A DNA stretch of 34,105 nt from assembly GCA_030652315.1 (NCBI GenBank), contig JAUSAX010000091.1, positions 1-34,105 on the forward strand, read 5' to 3'. Source of the DNA: Afipia sp. (GTDB lineage Bacteria; Pseudomonadota; Alphaproteobacteria; Rhizobiales; Xanthobacteraceae). The notes below the pieces were generated by a model. That model ran no database searches and was not told the origin of the DNA. It was given only the letters and a program-made list of their open reading frames with translations. This document shows, piece by piece, positions 27,277-33,833 of the stretch; the stretch's first letter is position 1; the number at the start of each line of letters is the position of its first letter. A program made the position numbers and the translations under genes.

Positions 27277-28160
27277 TGTCCATTCTCATCGACAGCACCA
27301 CGAAGGTGATTTGCCAGGGTTTTACCGGCAAAAACGGCACTTTTCATTCCGAGCAGGCGGCGCTTTACGGCACGCAGATGGTCGGCGGCACCTCGCCGGG
27401 CAAGGGCGGCTCCACGCATCTCGGCCTGCCGGTGTTCGACACGGTGGCGGAAGCGCGCGAGAAGACCGGAGCCGACGCCAGCGTGATCTATGTGCCGCCG
27501 CCGGGCGCCGCGGATGCGATCTGCGAAGCCATCGACGCTGAAGTACCATTGATCGTCTGCATCACGGAAGGCATTCCGGTGGCGGACATGGTGCGCGTCA
27601 AGCGTGCGCTTGAAGGATCGTCGTCGCGTTTGATCGGTCCCAACTGTCCCGGCGTGATGACAGCGGGCGAATGCAAGATCGGCATCATGCCCGGCAACAT
27701 TTTCAAGAAGGGCAATGTGGGAATCGTGTCGCGTTCCGGCACGTTGACCTATGAGGCGGTGTACCAGACGTCCGCCGAGGGTCTCGGCCAGACCACGGCG
27801 GTCGGCATCGGCGGCGATCCTGTGAAGGGCACCGACTTCATCGCGATGCTTGAACTGTTTCTTGCCGATCCTGATACCAAGTCGATCGTGATGATCGGCG
27901 AGATCGGCGGCTCGTCGGAAGAAGACGCGGCGCAGTTCATCAAGGATGAGGCGAAGCGCGGACGCAAGAAGCCGATGGTCGGTTTCATCGCCGGCCGCAC
28001 TGCGCCTCCCGGCCGCCGCATGGGCCATGCCGGCGCGATCATCTCGGGCGGGAAGGGCGATGCCGAATCCAAGATCGCTGCGATGGAAGCCGCCGGCATT
28101 CGCGTCTCGCCGTCGCCCGCGCGTCTCGGCAAGACGCTCGTGGATGTGCTGAAGGGCTGA
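27276..28160 (+). CDS. sucD: Succinate-CoA ligase (ADP-forming), alpha subunit
   Basis: This 294-aa subunit carries the phosphohistidine His251 ([13 protein letters not shown]) and the CoA-binding Rossmann domain starting [12 protein letters not shown]. The run [20 protein letters not shown] and then [10 protein letters not shown] reads as SucD rather than the malate-CoA ligase subunit MtkB, judged from remembered family sequences. The ATG overlaps the sucC stop. No terminator was found directly after it; repeats follow at 28172. Confidence 0.94.
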   Translation: MSILIDSTTKVICQGFTGKNGTFHSEQAALYGTQMVGGTSPGKGGSTHLGLPVFDTVAEAREKTGADASVIYVPPPGAADAICEAIDAEVPLIVCITEGIPVADMVRVKRALEGSSSRLIGPNCPGVMTAGECKIGIMPGNIFKKGNVGIVSRSGTLTYEAVYQTSAEGLGQTTAVGIGGDPVKGTDFIAMLELFLADPDTKSIVMIGEIGGSSEEDAAQFIKDEAKRGRKKPMVGFIAGRTAPPGRRMGHAGAIISGGKGDAESKIAAMEAAGIRVSPSPARLGKTLVDVLKG

Positions 28161-28171
28161 TCAACCAGCAT

Positions 28172-28279
28172 GTCATTCCGGACAGCCCGTGCAGCGGCTG
28201 ATCCGGAATCCCGAAGAGTTCATCGGAAACAACTTTGAGAGTCCGGGCTCGCTCGCAATTGCTCGCGCCCCGGAATGAC
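28172..28279. repeat. Inverted GTCATTCCGG palindrome pair
   Basis: GTCATTCCGG (28172-28181) and CCGGAATGAC (28270-28279) form outer arms. An internal CCGGA...TCCGG pairing is also visible (CCGGACAGCC and GGCTGATCCGG). This is a common intergenic repeat type in Bradyrhizobiaceae. Confidence 0.6.
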
Positions 28280-28291
28280 GCGTGCGTGTTG

Positions 28292-28409
28292 CGTCGTCCC
28301 GGCGAAGGCCGGGACCCATACTCCCGATGCTTGATGGCGTGTGAGATGAGGCAGTTATTTTTCTCTGAGAGTGCGGTGGTTATGGGTCCCGGCCTTCGCC
28401 GGGACGACG
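28292..28409. repeat. REPIN-like inverted pair of REP palindromes
   Basis: A 29-bp sequence (CGTCGTCCCGGCGAAGGCCGGG plus flanks) at 28292-28320 recurs as a perfect inverted copy at 28381-28409, with a 60-bp spacer. Each arm is itself a hairpin (CCCGGC-GAAG-GCCGGG). The two-arm arrangement matches REP doublets. Confidence 0.85.
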
Positions 28410-28636
28410 AGTGAGCAGTACGCAGTTCATTCAACGAGAATCCAGCGCCATCTCAACGCCTTGCCCGCTATTCGCCGGGCACGCCGCAGCAAATGGCCAA
28501 ATGGTGACGAATTCCAGCGCAAAAGGCGGGACGGCGACGGCATTGCGGCGACTGCATCTGGTCCGCGCAGGCCTCCCGTCGTCGTGGCGTGGCTCAGGCA
28601 TACCACCGCGAAATAGGAATCTGTTCCGATTGACTC

Positions 28637-28655
28637 GTGGCATAATGTATACCAG
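28637..28655. promoter_or_regulatory. Operator G: GTGGCAT-AATGT-ATACCAG with adjacent -35-like TTGACT
   Basis: Same 7-5-7 motif, right arm ATACCAG perfectly matching the consensus, two differences between arms. TTGACT at 28630-28635 ends 1 bp before it, as at operator B. It lies 87 bp upstream of the CBS gene start. Confidence 0.68.
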
Positions 28656-28742
28656 TATCGAGGCGTCAACGAGGACATCCATCCTCGGACACGAGCGCCC
28701 GCTGGGGAGAGACATCCCCGCCCACGGACCAGGGAGGTTGTG

Positions 28743-29189
28743 ATGAGAGTCGGAGACATCCTGAACAGGAAGAGCACCCGTATCGCCACCGTCCGCATGA
28801 ACGAGACCGTCGCGACCGCCGCGCGGCTGCTTCGCAACGAGAACATCAGCGCACTCGTCGTGAAGGACGTGTGCCGCACCGAAGGCAATGTCGCTGTCGG
28901 CATGTTCTCCGAGCGCGACGTGGTGCGCGCCGTCGCCGAGCACGGGCCTGCGGGATTGAACATGAAAGTTTCGGCGCTGATCTCGGTGCAGCAGCTGGTG
29001 TCGTGCCATTCCACGGATTCGCTCGAATACGTGCGCGATCTGATGAACGACAATCACATCCGGCATCTGCCGGTGATCGACGATCACACCCTGATCGGCG
29101 TGATCAGCATGCGGGACATCAACGCCACCACCGGCTTCGATGCGATGGCGCGCCCCGGCCCAAGGCCTGCCGAACTCGCGTTTGTCTGA
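28743..29189 (+). CDS. CBS-domain protein
   Basis: This 148-aa protein is made of two CBS domains (about 5-62 and 75-132), which bind adenine nucleotides and usually sense energy state. Typical CBS segments are RVGDILNRKSTRIATV, VGMFSERDVVRAVAEHG, HIRHLPVIDDHTLIGVISMRDI. ATG 28743 has AGGGAGG at 5 nt, while the GTG three bases earlier is too close. It stands alone between operator G and a strong terminator. The shared operator suggests it adjusts some enzyme of oxalate metabolism, or signals ATP/AMP/CoA status; the target is unknown. Confidence 0.9.
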   Translation: MRVGDILNRKSTRIATVRMNETVATAARLLRNENISALVVKDVCRTEGNVAVGMFSERDVVRAVAEHGPAGLNMKVSALISVQQLVSCHSTDSLEYVRDLMNDNHIRHLPVIDDHTLIGVISMRDINATTGFDAMARPGPRPAELAFV

Positions 29190-29202
29190 GGGGTATCTCC
29201 CT

Positions 29203-29256
29203 GCAGGGCGCGATCACATGCACTCTCCGGTCGTGTGATCGCGCCCTGCTTTTTTT
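29203..29256 (+). terminator. Intrinsic terminator after the CBS gene
   Basis: A perfect 16-bp stem (29203-29218 with 29234-29249) is followed by a run of seven or more T residues, 13 nt past the stop codon. It is the strongest terminator in the window. Confidence 0.93.
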
Positions 29257-29304
29257 CAGAATCCATTCCGCACCTCCATTGCTGCAATCATTTCGGGAAA
29301 CGCG

Positions 29305-30279
29305 ATGAAGATCTGTATTTACGGTGCGGGTGCGATCGGCGGCTATCTCGGCGTGCAGCTCGCGTTGGCGGGGGCCGATGTCAGCCTGGTGGCGCGTGGA
29401 GCGCATCTGGCGGCGATGAAGGCGAGCGGCCTGAAGCTTCTGATCGGCGACGAGGAGCGCGTGGTGCATCCGCGCTGCACGGACAATCCCGCCGAACTCG
29501 GCGTGCAGGATGTCGTCATTATCTGCCTCAAGGCGCATTCGATCACCGGCGTGATTGAGGCGATGCAGCCGCTGCTCGGGCCGAAGACGCGCATCGTCAC
29601 CGCGGTGAACGGCATTCCCTACTGGTACTTCTACAAGCACGGCAACGCCTGCGAAGGCGCGACGCTGGAAAGCATCGATCCCGGCGGGCGCCAGTGGAAA
29701 GAGCTTGGACCGGAGCGCGCCATCGGCTGCGTGGTCTATCCGGCAACCGAGATCGAAGCGCCCGGCGTGATCCGCCATGTCTATGGCGACCGTTTTCCGC
29801 TCGGTGAGCCGTCCGGCGAGAAGAGCGCCGATGTCGAGGCGCTGTCGGCGATGTTCGTCAAGGCGGGCCTTCAGGCGCCGGTGCTGGAGAACATCCGCGA
29901 CGAAATCTGGCTCAAGCTGTGGGGCAACGTCTGCTTCAATCCGATCAGCGCGCTGACCCACGCCACGCTCGATGTGATCGGCAGCGATCCGGGCACGCGC
30001 GCGGTGGCCAGGTCGATGATGGTGGAGGCACAGACCATCGCCGAGAAATTCGGCATCAAGTTCCGCGTCGATGTCGAACGCAGGATCGAGGGCGCGCGCA
30101 AGGTCGGTGCGCACAAGACATCGATGTTGCAGGATCTCGAGCGCGGCCGGCCGATGGAAATCGATCCGCTGGTGACTGTGGTTCAGGAGATGGGCGCGCT
30201 GTCGAAAATCCCGACGCCGTCGATTGACGTCGTGCTGGCGCTGGTGGCGCAGCGCGCCAAGATCGCGGAGCTTTATTGA
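29305..30279 (+). CDS. 2-dehydropantoate 2-reductase family protein
   Basis: This 324-aa ApbA/PanE-type protein would reduce a 2-keto acid using NADPH. It has a Rossmann motif YGAGAIGGYLG (6-16), CLKAHS with the family lysine, and the C-terminal domain segment IWLKLWGNVCFNPISALTH, then KTSMLQDLERGRPMEID, the helix that carries the substrate-binding residues. Several paralogs occur in rhizobial genomes, so the ketopantoate role is not certain. It stands apart from the operator-controlled units. Confidence 0.88.
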   Translation: MKICIYGAGAIGGYLGVQLALAGADVSLVARGAHLAAMKASGLKLLIGDEERVVHPRCTDNPAELGVQDVVIICLKAHSITGVIEAMQPLLGPKTRIVTAVNGIPYWYFYKHGNACEGATLESIDPGGRQWKELGPERAIGCVVYPATEIEAPGVIRHVYGDRFPLGEPSGEKSADVEALSAMFVKAGLQAPVLENIRDEIWLKLWGNVCFNPISALTHATLDVIGSDPGTRAVARSMMVEAQTIAEKFGIKFRVDVERRIEGARKVGAHKTSMLQDLERGRPMEIDPLVTVVQEMGALSKIPTPSIDVVLALVAQRAKIAELY

Positions 30280-30314
30280 ACAGGCGACGCTGTATGGGCA
30301 CCAACTCTCCGCGG

Positions 30315-30446
30315 GTCGTCCCCGCGAAGGCGGGGACCCATACTCCCTGAGCTGTCGTTAAATCGCGATCGCTGAAAGAATTAGTTGCTGCATCGCGAAC
30401 TGAACTGAGTTGAGGAGTTATGGGTCCCCGCCTTCGCGGGGACGAC
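30315..30446. repeat. REPIN-like inverted pair of REP palindromes
   Basis: A 28-bp arm (GTCGTCCCCGCGAAGGCGGG plus flank) at 30315-30342 returns as a perfect inverted copy at 30419-30446 with a 76-bp spacer. The right arm runs into the apparent upstream extension of the FAH-family reading frame, producing the tell-tale translated repeat MGPRLRGDDE. Confidence 0.87.
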
Positions 30447-30491
30447 GAGAGGATGTCTCATCTTCTTGAAATTTCCTTGGAGAATTTTATC

Positions 30492-31265
30492 GTGACGCAG
30501 TGGGTTCGCTTTCGCCATCAGGATCAGACCGGGTTCGGCACGCTGTCCGGCCAGGACATCACCGTGCATCACGGCGACATGTTCGACAGTCCGAAGGCGA
30601 ACGGCAAGACACTTGCGCTGTCCGATGTCGAACTGCTTGCGCCCACCACGCCGTCGAAGGTCATCGCGCTGTGGAATAATTTTCACGCGCTGGCGGCGAA
30701 GCTCGATGTTGCTGAACCGGCTGAGCCGCTTTATCTGCTGAAAGCGCCGACCACCGTGACGTCGCCGAACGCGGTGGTGCAGAAGCCTGCATGGTATGAC
30801 GGGAAAGTCGTCTATGAAGGCGAGCTTGCCATCGTGATCGGAAAGACCTGCCGCGCGGTGTCGGTCGCGCAGGCCGATGATTTCATTCTCGGCTACACCT
30901 GCGTCAACGACATCACCGCCGCGGACATTCTCAACAAGGATCCGACATTTCCGCAGTGGGCGCGGGCCAAGGGCTTCGACGACTTCTGCCCGTTCGGCCC
31001 CGCCATCGTCACGGATGTCGATCCGGCAAAGCTGACTGTGCGCACCATTCTCAACGGCGCGGAGCGGCAGTCCTACAGGATCTCGGACATGATCTTTTCG
31101 GCGCAGGAACTGGTCAGCAAGATCTCGCACGACATGACGCTGCTGCCGGGCGATATCATCGCCTGCGGGACGTCATTGGGCGTCGGCGTGATGAAAGAGC
31201 CGGTCAACAAGATCATCATCGCCATCGACGGCGTCGGCGAATTGACCAACGAGTTCAGGAATTGA
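30492..31265 (+). CDS. Fumarylacetoacetate hydrolase (FAH) family protein
   Basis: This 257-aa member of the FAH superfamily hydrolyses C-C bonds or decarboxylates/hydrates small keto acids. Metal ligands are visible as Glu109 and Glu111 (VYEGELAIVIG) and Asp140 (CVNDITAAD); KGFDDFCPFGP and the C-terminal LLPGDIIACGTSLGVG are typical. The GTG at 30492 (preceded by TTGGAG) is preferred: upstream in-frame ATGs at 30420 and 30453 lie in or just after a REP repeat and lack a ribosome site. The substrate is unknown. Confidence 0.87.
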   Translation: MTQWVRFRHQDQTGFGTLSGQDITVHHGDMFDSPKANGKTLALSDVELLAPTTPSKVIALWNNFHALAAKLDVAEPAEPLYLLKAPTTVTSPNAVVQKPAWYDGKVVYEGELAIVIGKTCRAVSVAQADDFILGYTCVNDITAADILNKDPTFPQWARAKGFDDFCPFGPAIVTDVDPAKLTVRTILNGAERQSYRISDMIFSAQELVSKISHDMTLLPGDIIACGTSLGVGVMKEPVNKIIIAIDGVGELTNEFRN

Positions 31266-31656
31266 GGGCGCGGCTAAAAATGGGTCGTCCCCGCGAAGGC
31301 CGCGGCGTCCCTTAACCTCGCCCCGCTCTTACGGGGAGAGGTCGCGAGCAAAGCGAGCGGGTGAGGGGCTCTTTCCTTTCGGTTGCATTTATCAATGCGC
31401 CTCACCCCAACCCTCTCCCCGCAAGAGCGGGGAGAGGGAGCGCATTGCGATTGTGGCTGGCTCGCTCGGTGGCGCAAGGAGTATGGGTCCCCGCCTTCGC
31501 GGGGACGACCCAGCACTTCCGATGTCATGCCCGGGCTTGTCCCGGGCATCCCGTTGATTTGAGTATGGTGTTCAATTCATCGGGATCACCGGCACAAGGC
31601 CGGTGATGACGCGCTGTGAATGAAGCGCGATGCGTGATCGATCACCGCACGCCGCC
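31266..31656. repeat. Dense cluster of intergenic palindromic repeats
   Basis: This 391-bp gene-free interval is almost wholly repeats. A REP arm (31281-31300) is broken off after 20 bp, and its inverted partner is at 31482-31513. Between them is a different repeat, CCCCGCTCTTACGGGGAGAGG (31321-31341) facing CCCTCTCCCCGCAAGAGCGG plus flank (31411-31438). A CCCGGGCTTGTCCCGGG palindrome (31530-31546) and a CACCGGCACAAGGCCGGTG palindrome (31588-31606) follow. It separates the convergent FAH and membrane-protein genes and could serve as terminator for both. Confidence 0.8.
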
Positions 31657-32322
31657 TCAGCGCGAATTTTCCGGCTCGTTCCTGGCCGCCTTGGTGCCGG
31701 TCAACTCCGCGAACGCCGGACCGAGCCCCGTCATGCGCACCAGCAGTGCGATGTCATTCTTCTGCGCGCCGCTGAGTTGCGCGTAGAGCGCACGGGTCGC
31801 GGTTTTCAGCCGCGTAATGGCATCGCTCTCGGTGTCGAACGAATCGTCGCGATTTTTCTTCAGCCGCTTCTGGTAGTCCTCGATCTGCAGCGTGACCTCG
31901 CGCATCGCGTTTTCCACCGGCGGCCAGTATTTCTGCTGCGAGGCGGTGAGGTTCAGCCGCTTCTTGATGCCGGCGATCTGGCTGTCGTTGAGGAATAGCC
32001 GCGAGGGCTTCTCCGATTTCGCAGCGAGCCTGCGCGGCAGCGTCACCGGCGCGGCCATCCAGGCGCGCGCGGTTTCATACATGTCGTTCGGAACGGTGGA
32101 TTCTGTGCTTTCTGCCGGAACAGGCGAGGCGATCACGCGGTCCTGTTTCGTCATTGTGTTGGAGACCGGATAGCGTGCGTCGAAGTCGTCCTTGGGATCG
32201 TCCCTGGTCAGCGATGCGGATGCGCTCTGGAAGAACAACTGGTCGCCGATCAGCCATCCGCCGACGCCGGCCAGGAGGCCCGCGCCACACATCAGCACGA
32301 TATATGTCGTCCGGATCGCCAA
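31657..32322 (-). CDS. Membrane-anchored periplasmic protein of unknown function
   Basis: The protein is not recognised as a named family. From the proposed TTG start it is 221 aa: an N-terminal hydrophobic helix (TTYIVLMCGAGLLAGVGGWL), a Ser/Thr/Pro-rich stretch, then a charged helical part with LNLTASQQKYWPPVENAMREV. That last pattern resembles Spy/CpxP-like LTxxQ motifs. The frame continues upstream to an ATG at 32481 (274 aa), but that extension has no ribosome site and contains a palindrome and promoter-like TTGACT, so the shorter form is preferred, with AGAGAAA before TTG. Bradyrhizobial genomes carry similar hypothetical proteins, to my recollection. Confidence 0.65.
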   Translation of the reverse strand: MAIRTTYIVLMCGAGLLAGVGGWLIGDQLFFQSASASLTRDDPKDDFDARYPVSNTMTKQDRVIASPVPAESTESTVPNDMYETARAWMAAPVTLPRRLAAKSEKPSRLFLNDSQIAGIKKRLNLTASQQKYWPPVENAMREVTLQIEDYQKRLKKNRDDSFDTESDAITRLKTATRALYAQLSGAQKNDIALLVRMTGLGPAFAELTGTKAARNEPENSR

Positions 32323-32361
32323 AACGTTTCTCTGTCGAAGATGTCCGCTGTTGCTGAAACC

Positions 32362-32392
32362 AGTCAAGTCTCGCCCAAATTGTTGAACAATT
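32362..32392 (-). promoter_or_regulatory. Possible promoter and palindrome upstream of the membrane protein
   Basis: AATTGTT-G-AACAATT (32378-32392) is a 15-bp palindrome. On the - strand TTGACT (32362-32367) lies just downstream of it, with a weak ACATCT 17 nt further on (32339-32344). This would give a short leader to the TTG start at 32322. It is suggestive only. Confidence 0.3.
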
Positions 32393-32620
32393 GTGGCTTT
32401 CCGAGGCTCCGATTCCCTCGCAGGCCTTAGCGCCGAGTTGCCAATATCGGGTAAATCAGCGGCTTTCGCGGTGCAAGACATGGCATCGCGGATCGGCTAA
32501 AGGGACCGCTGCGGCGACGCGGGCGACGATGTTTGGGCATGGTCTCGCCCGGGCGCGGTTCCCGCCCTCGGGTTGACCCAAGGGCATGCTACTGACCATG
32601 CCCCTATCCGGAGAACAACA

Positions 32621-32878
32621 ATGAGCGAAAAGCCGCACGGCCAGAAGAGCGCCGGTGACAAGGGCCTGACGGATTACGAGGCAGAAGGCCGCGCGGTGCG
32701 CGCCAACATGGAAAAGCTGCGCGCGCTGCGTCTTGCCAGGGAGGCCGCCGAGGGCGCTGCGGCCCCGCCAGCCCGGGCCAAAGCCAAGAAAGCGACGGCA
32801 AAGCCCGCCAAAAAAGAGGCCCCGGCGAAGCTCTCTGACTGGCTCGCCAATCAGCAAAAGGGCGGCTTCCGGACCTAA
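32621..32878 (+). CDS. Small basic hypothetical protein
   Basis: This 85-aa, Lys/Ala-rich protein is not assigned to a family. The N-terminal half (about 8-45) is predicted helical and charged (GDKGLTDYEAEGRAVRANMEKLRALRLARE). An Ala-Lys-Pro-rich linker follows, with a short C-terminal KLSDWLANQQKGGFRT. ATG 32621 has GGAGA upstream. The A/K/P-rich part resembles nucleic-acid-binding tails, but no function can be claimed. A REP pair follows the stop codon. Confidence 0.7.
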   Translation: MSEKPHGQKSAGDKGLTDYEAEGRAVRANMEKLRALRLAREAAEGAAAPPARAKAKKATAKPAKKEAPAKLSDWLANQQKGGFRT

Positions 32879-32884
32879 CGCTAT

Positions 32885-32994
32885 GTCGTCCCGGCGCAGG
32901 CCGGGACCCATAACCACCGAATTCTTTGTTGGTGAATGTTCCTGTCTTAAAACCGCCGCCTGGGCGTCTGGGGCCCGGCCTGCGCCGGGACGAC
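32885..32994. repeat. REPIN-like inverted pair of REP palindromes
   Basis: GTCGTCCCGGCGCAGGCCGG at 32885-32904, with its continuation to 32912, faces an inverted copy at about 32971-32994 (CCCGGCCTGCGCCGGGACGAC), spacer about 58 bp. The arm has GCGCAGGC where the pair at 28292 has GCGAAGGC, so it is a sequence variant of the same family. Confidence 0.8.
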
Positions 32995-33040
32995 GCGGGT
33001 GACGGCGAACATGCATCGAACAAGCGATCGGAGAGCACCA

Positions 33041-33517
33041 TTGACGACGGTCTACGACTTCTCGGCGGCGACGCTGGACGGCGAAGAGCGGCCGCTCAAA
33101 GCCTACGAGGGGCAGGTGCTGTTGATCGTCAACACCGCGAGCGCATGCGGTTTCACGCCCCAATATGCGCAGCTCGAGGAATTGCAGCGCGCGCTCGGCC
33201 CCCGCGGCTTTTCGGTGCTCGGCTTTCCGTGCAACCAGTTCGGCGGCCAGGAGCCGGGAACTGCGCAGGAGATCGCCGCTTTCTGCTCGCAGAAATACGA
33301 CGTGACGTTTCCGATGTTCGCCAAGATCGACGTCAACGGCGGCAACGCGCTGCCGCTGTTCGATCACCTCAAGACCGAGAAGCCGGGATTGCTCGGCTCG
33401 TCGATCAAATGGAATTTCACCAAGTTCCTGATCGATCGCGCCGGCAAGGTCGTTGCGCGCTACGGCTCGACCACGGCGCCCGGCGCGCTGAACCGCGATA
33501 TCGAAAAGCTCCTGTAA
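33041..33517 (+). CDS. Glutathione peroxidase
   Basis: This 158-aa thiol peroxidase reduces hydroperoxides. Catalytic Cys36 lies in NTASACGFTPQY, followed by the FPCNQFGGQEPG loop with the active-site Gln and KWNFTKFLID with the Trp/Asn. TTG 33041 is chosen as start: it yields the conserved beginning MTTVYDFSA and has GGAGAG upstream, whereas the open frame from 32999 adds 14 residues without family support. Length is typical (about 160 aa). It is a Cys rather than selenocysteine type, and many of these use thioredoxin. Confidence 0.92.
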   Translation: MTTVYDFSAATLDGEERPLKAYEGQVLLIVNTASACGFTPQYAQLEELQRALGPRGFSVLGFPCNQFGGQEPGTAQEIAAFCSQKYDVTFPMFAKIDVNGGNALPLFDHLKTEKPGLLGSSIKWNFTKFLIDRAGKVVARYGSTTAPGALNRDIEKLL

Positions 33518-33575
33518 GATCAGGACGTCGACTTCAAGACCAAGACGTAAGACCAACATGAATCAGGATATGACG

Positions 33576-33812
33576 ATGAGCGACCAGCTTCCCGACCGCC
33601 TCTCCACCGACCCCCGCAGCCCCTATTACAACGCGGACGTGCTGTCGCGCGATGTCGGCATCCGCTTCAAGGGCGTCGAGAAGAACAACGTCGAGGAATA
33701 TTGCGTCAGCGAGGGCTGGGTCCGGCTCGCCGTCGGCAAGACCGTCGACCGCAAGGGCAACCCGCTCACCATCAAGCTGAAGGGCAAGGTCGAGCCGTAT
33801 TTGCAGAAGTAG
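33576..33812 (+). CDS. DUF3297 family protein
   Basis: This 78-aa protein is recognised by its conserved sequence: MSDQLPDRLSTDPRSPYYN at the start, VEEYCVSEGWVRLAVGKTVDRKGNP in the middle and LTIKLKGKVEPYL at the end. ATG 33576 has AGGA at 7 nt; an ATG 18 nt upstream is in frame but has no clear ribosome site. Function is unknown; the family is widespread in proteobacteria as a small soluble protein. It is 58 nt downstream of the peroxidase gene and may be co-transcribed. Confidence 0.88.
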   Translation: MSDQLPDRLSTDPRSPYYNADVLSRDVGIRFKGVEKNNVEEYCVSEGWVRLAVGKTVDRKGNPLTIKLKGKVEPYLQK

Positions 33813-33833
33813 GCCTGCAGAAATAGCCGCCCG

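Larger units (their letters stand above)
28161..28742 (+). other. Gene-free stretch with REP-like repeats and operator G
   Basis: This 582-bp interval follows sucD. It contains a pair of inverted GTCATTCCGG/CCGGAATGAC palindromes (28172-28279), a REPIN-like pair (28292-28409), then about 220 bp without visible signals, and finally operator G and the leader of the CBS gene. Open frames across it are translated repeats and do not look like proteins. Confidence 0.6.

Noticed and set aside
26074..28160. Malate-CoA ligase mtkAB of a serine cycle
   Set aside because: SucD-type sequence [20 protein letters not shown] is present, and no malyl-CoA lyase or other serine-cycle gene is nearby. It remains a weaker alternative.
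31266..31656. CRISPR array
   Set aside because: The repeats are palindromic, of several different types, in inverted orientation and irregularly spaced, with no unique spacers or cas genes.
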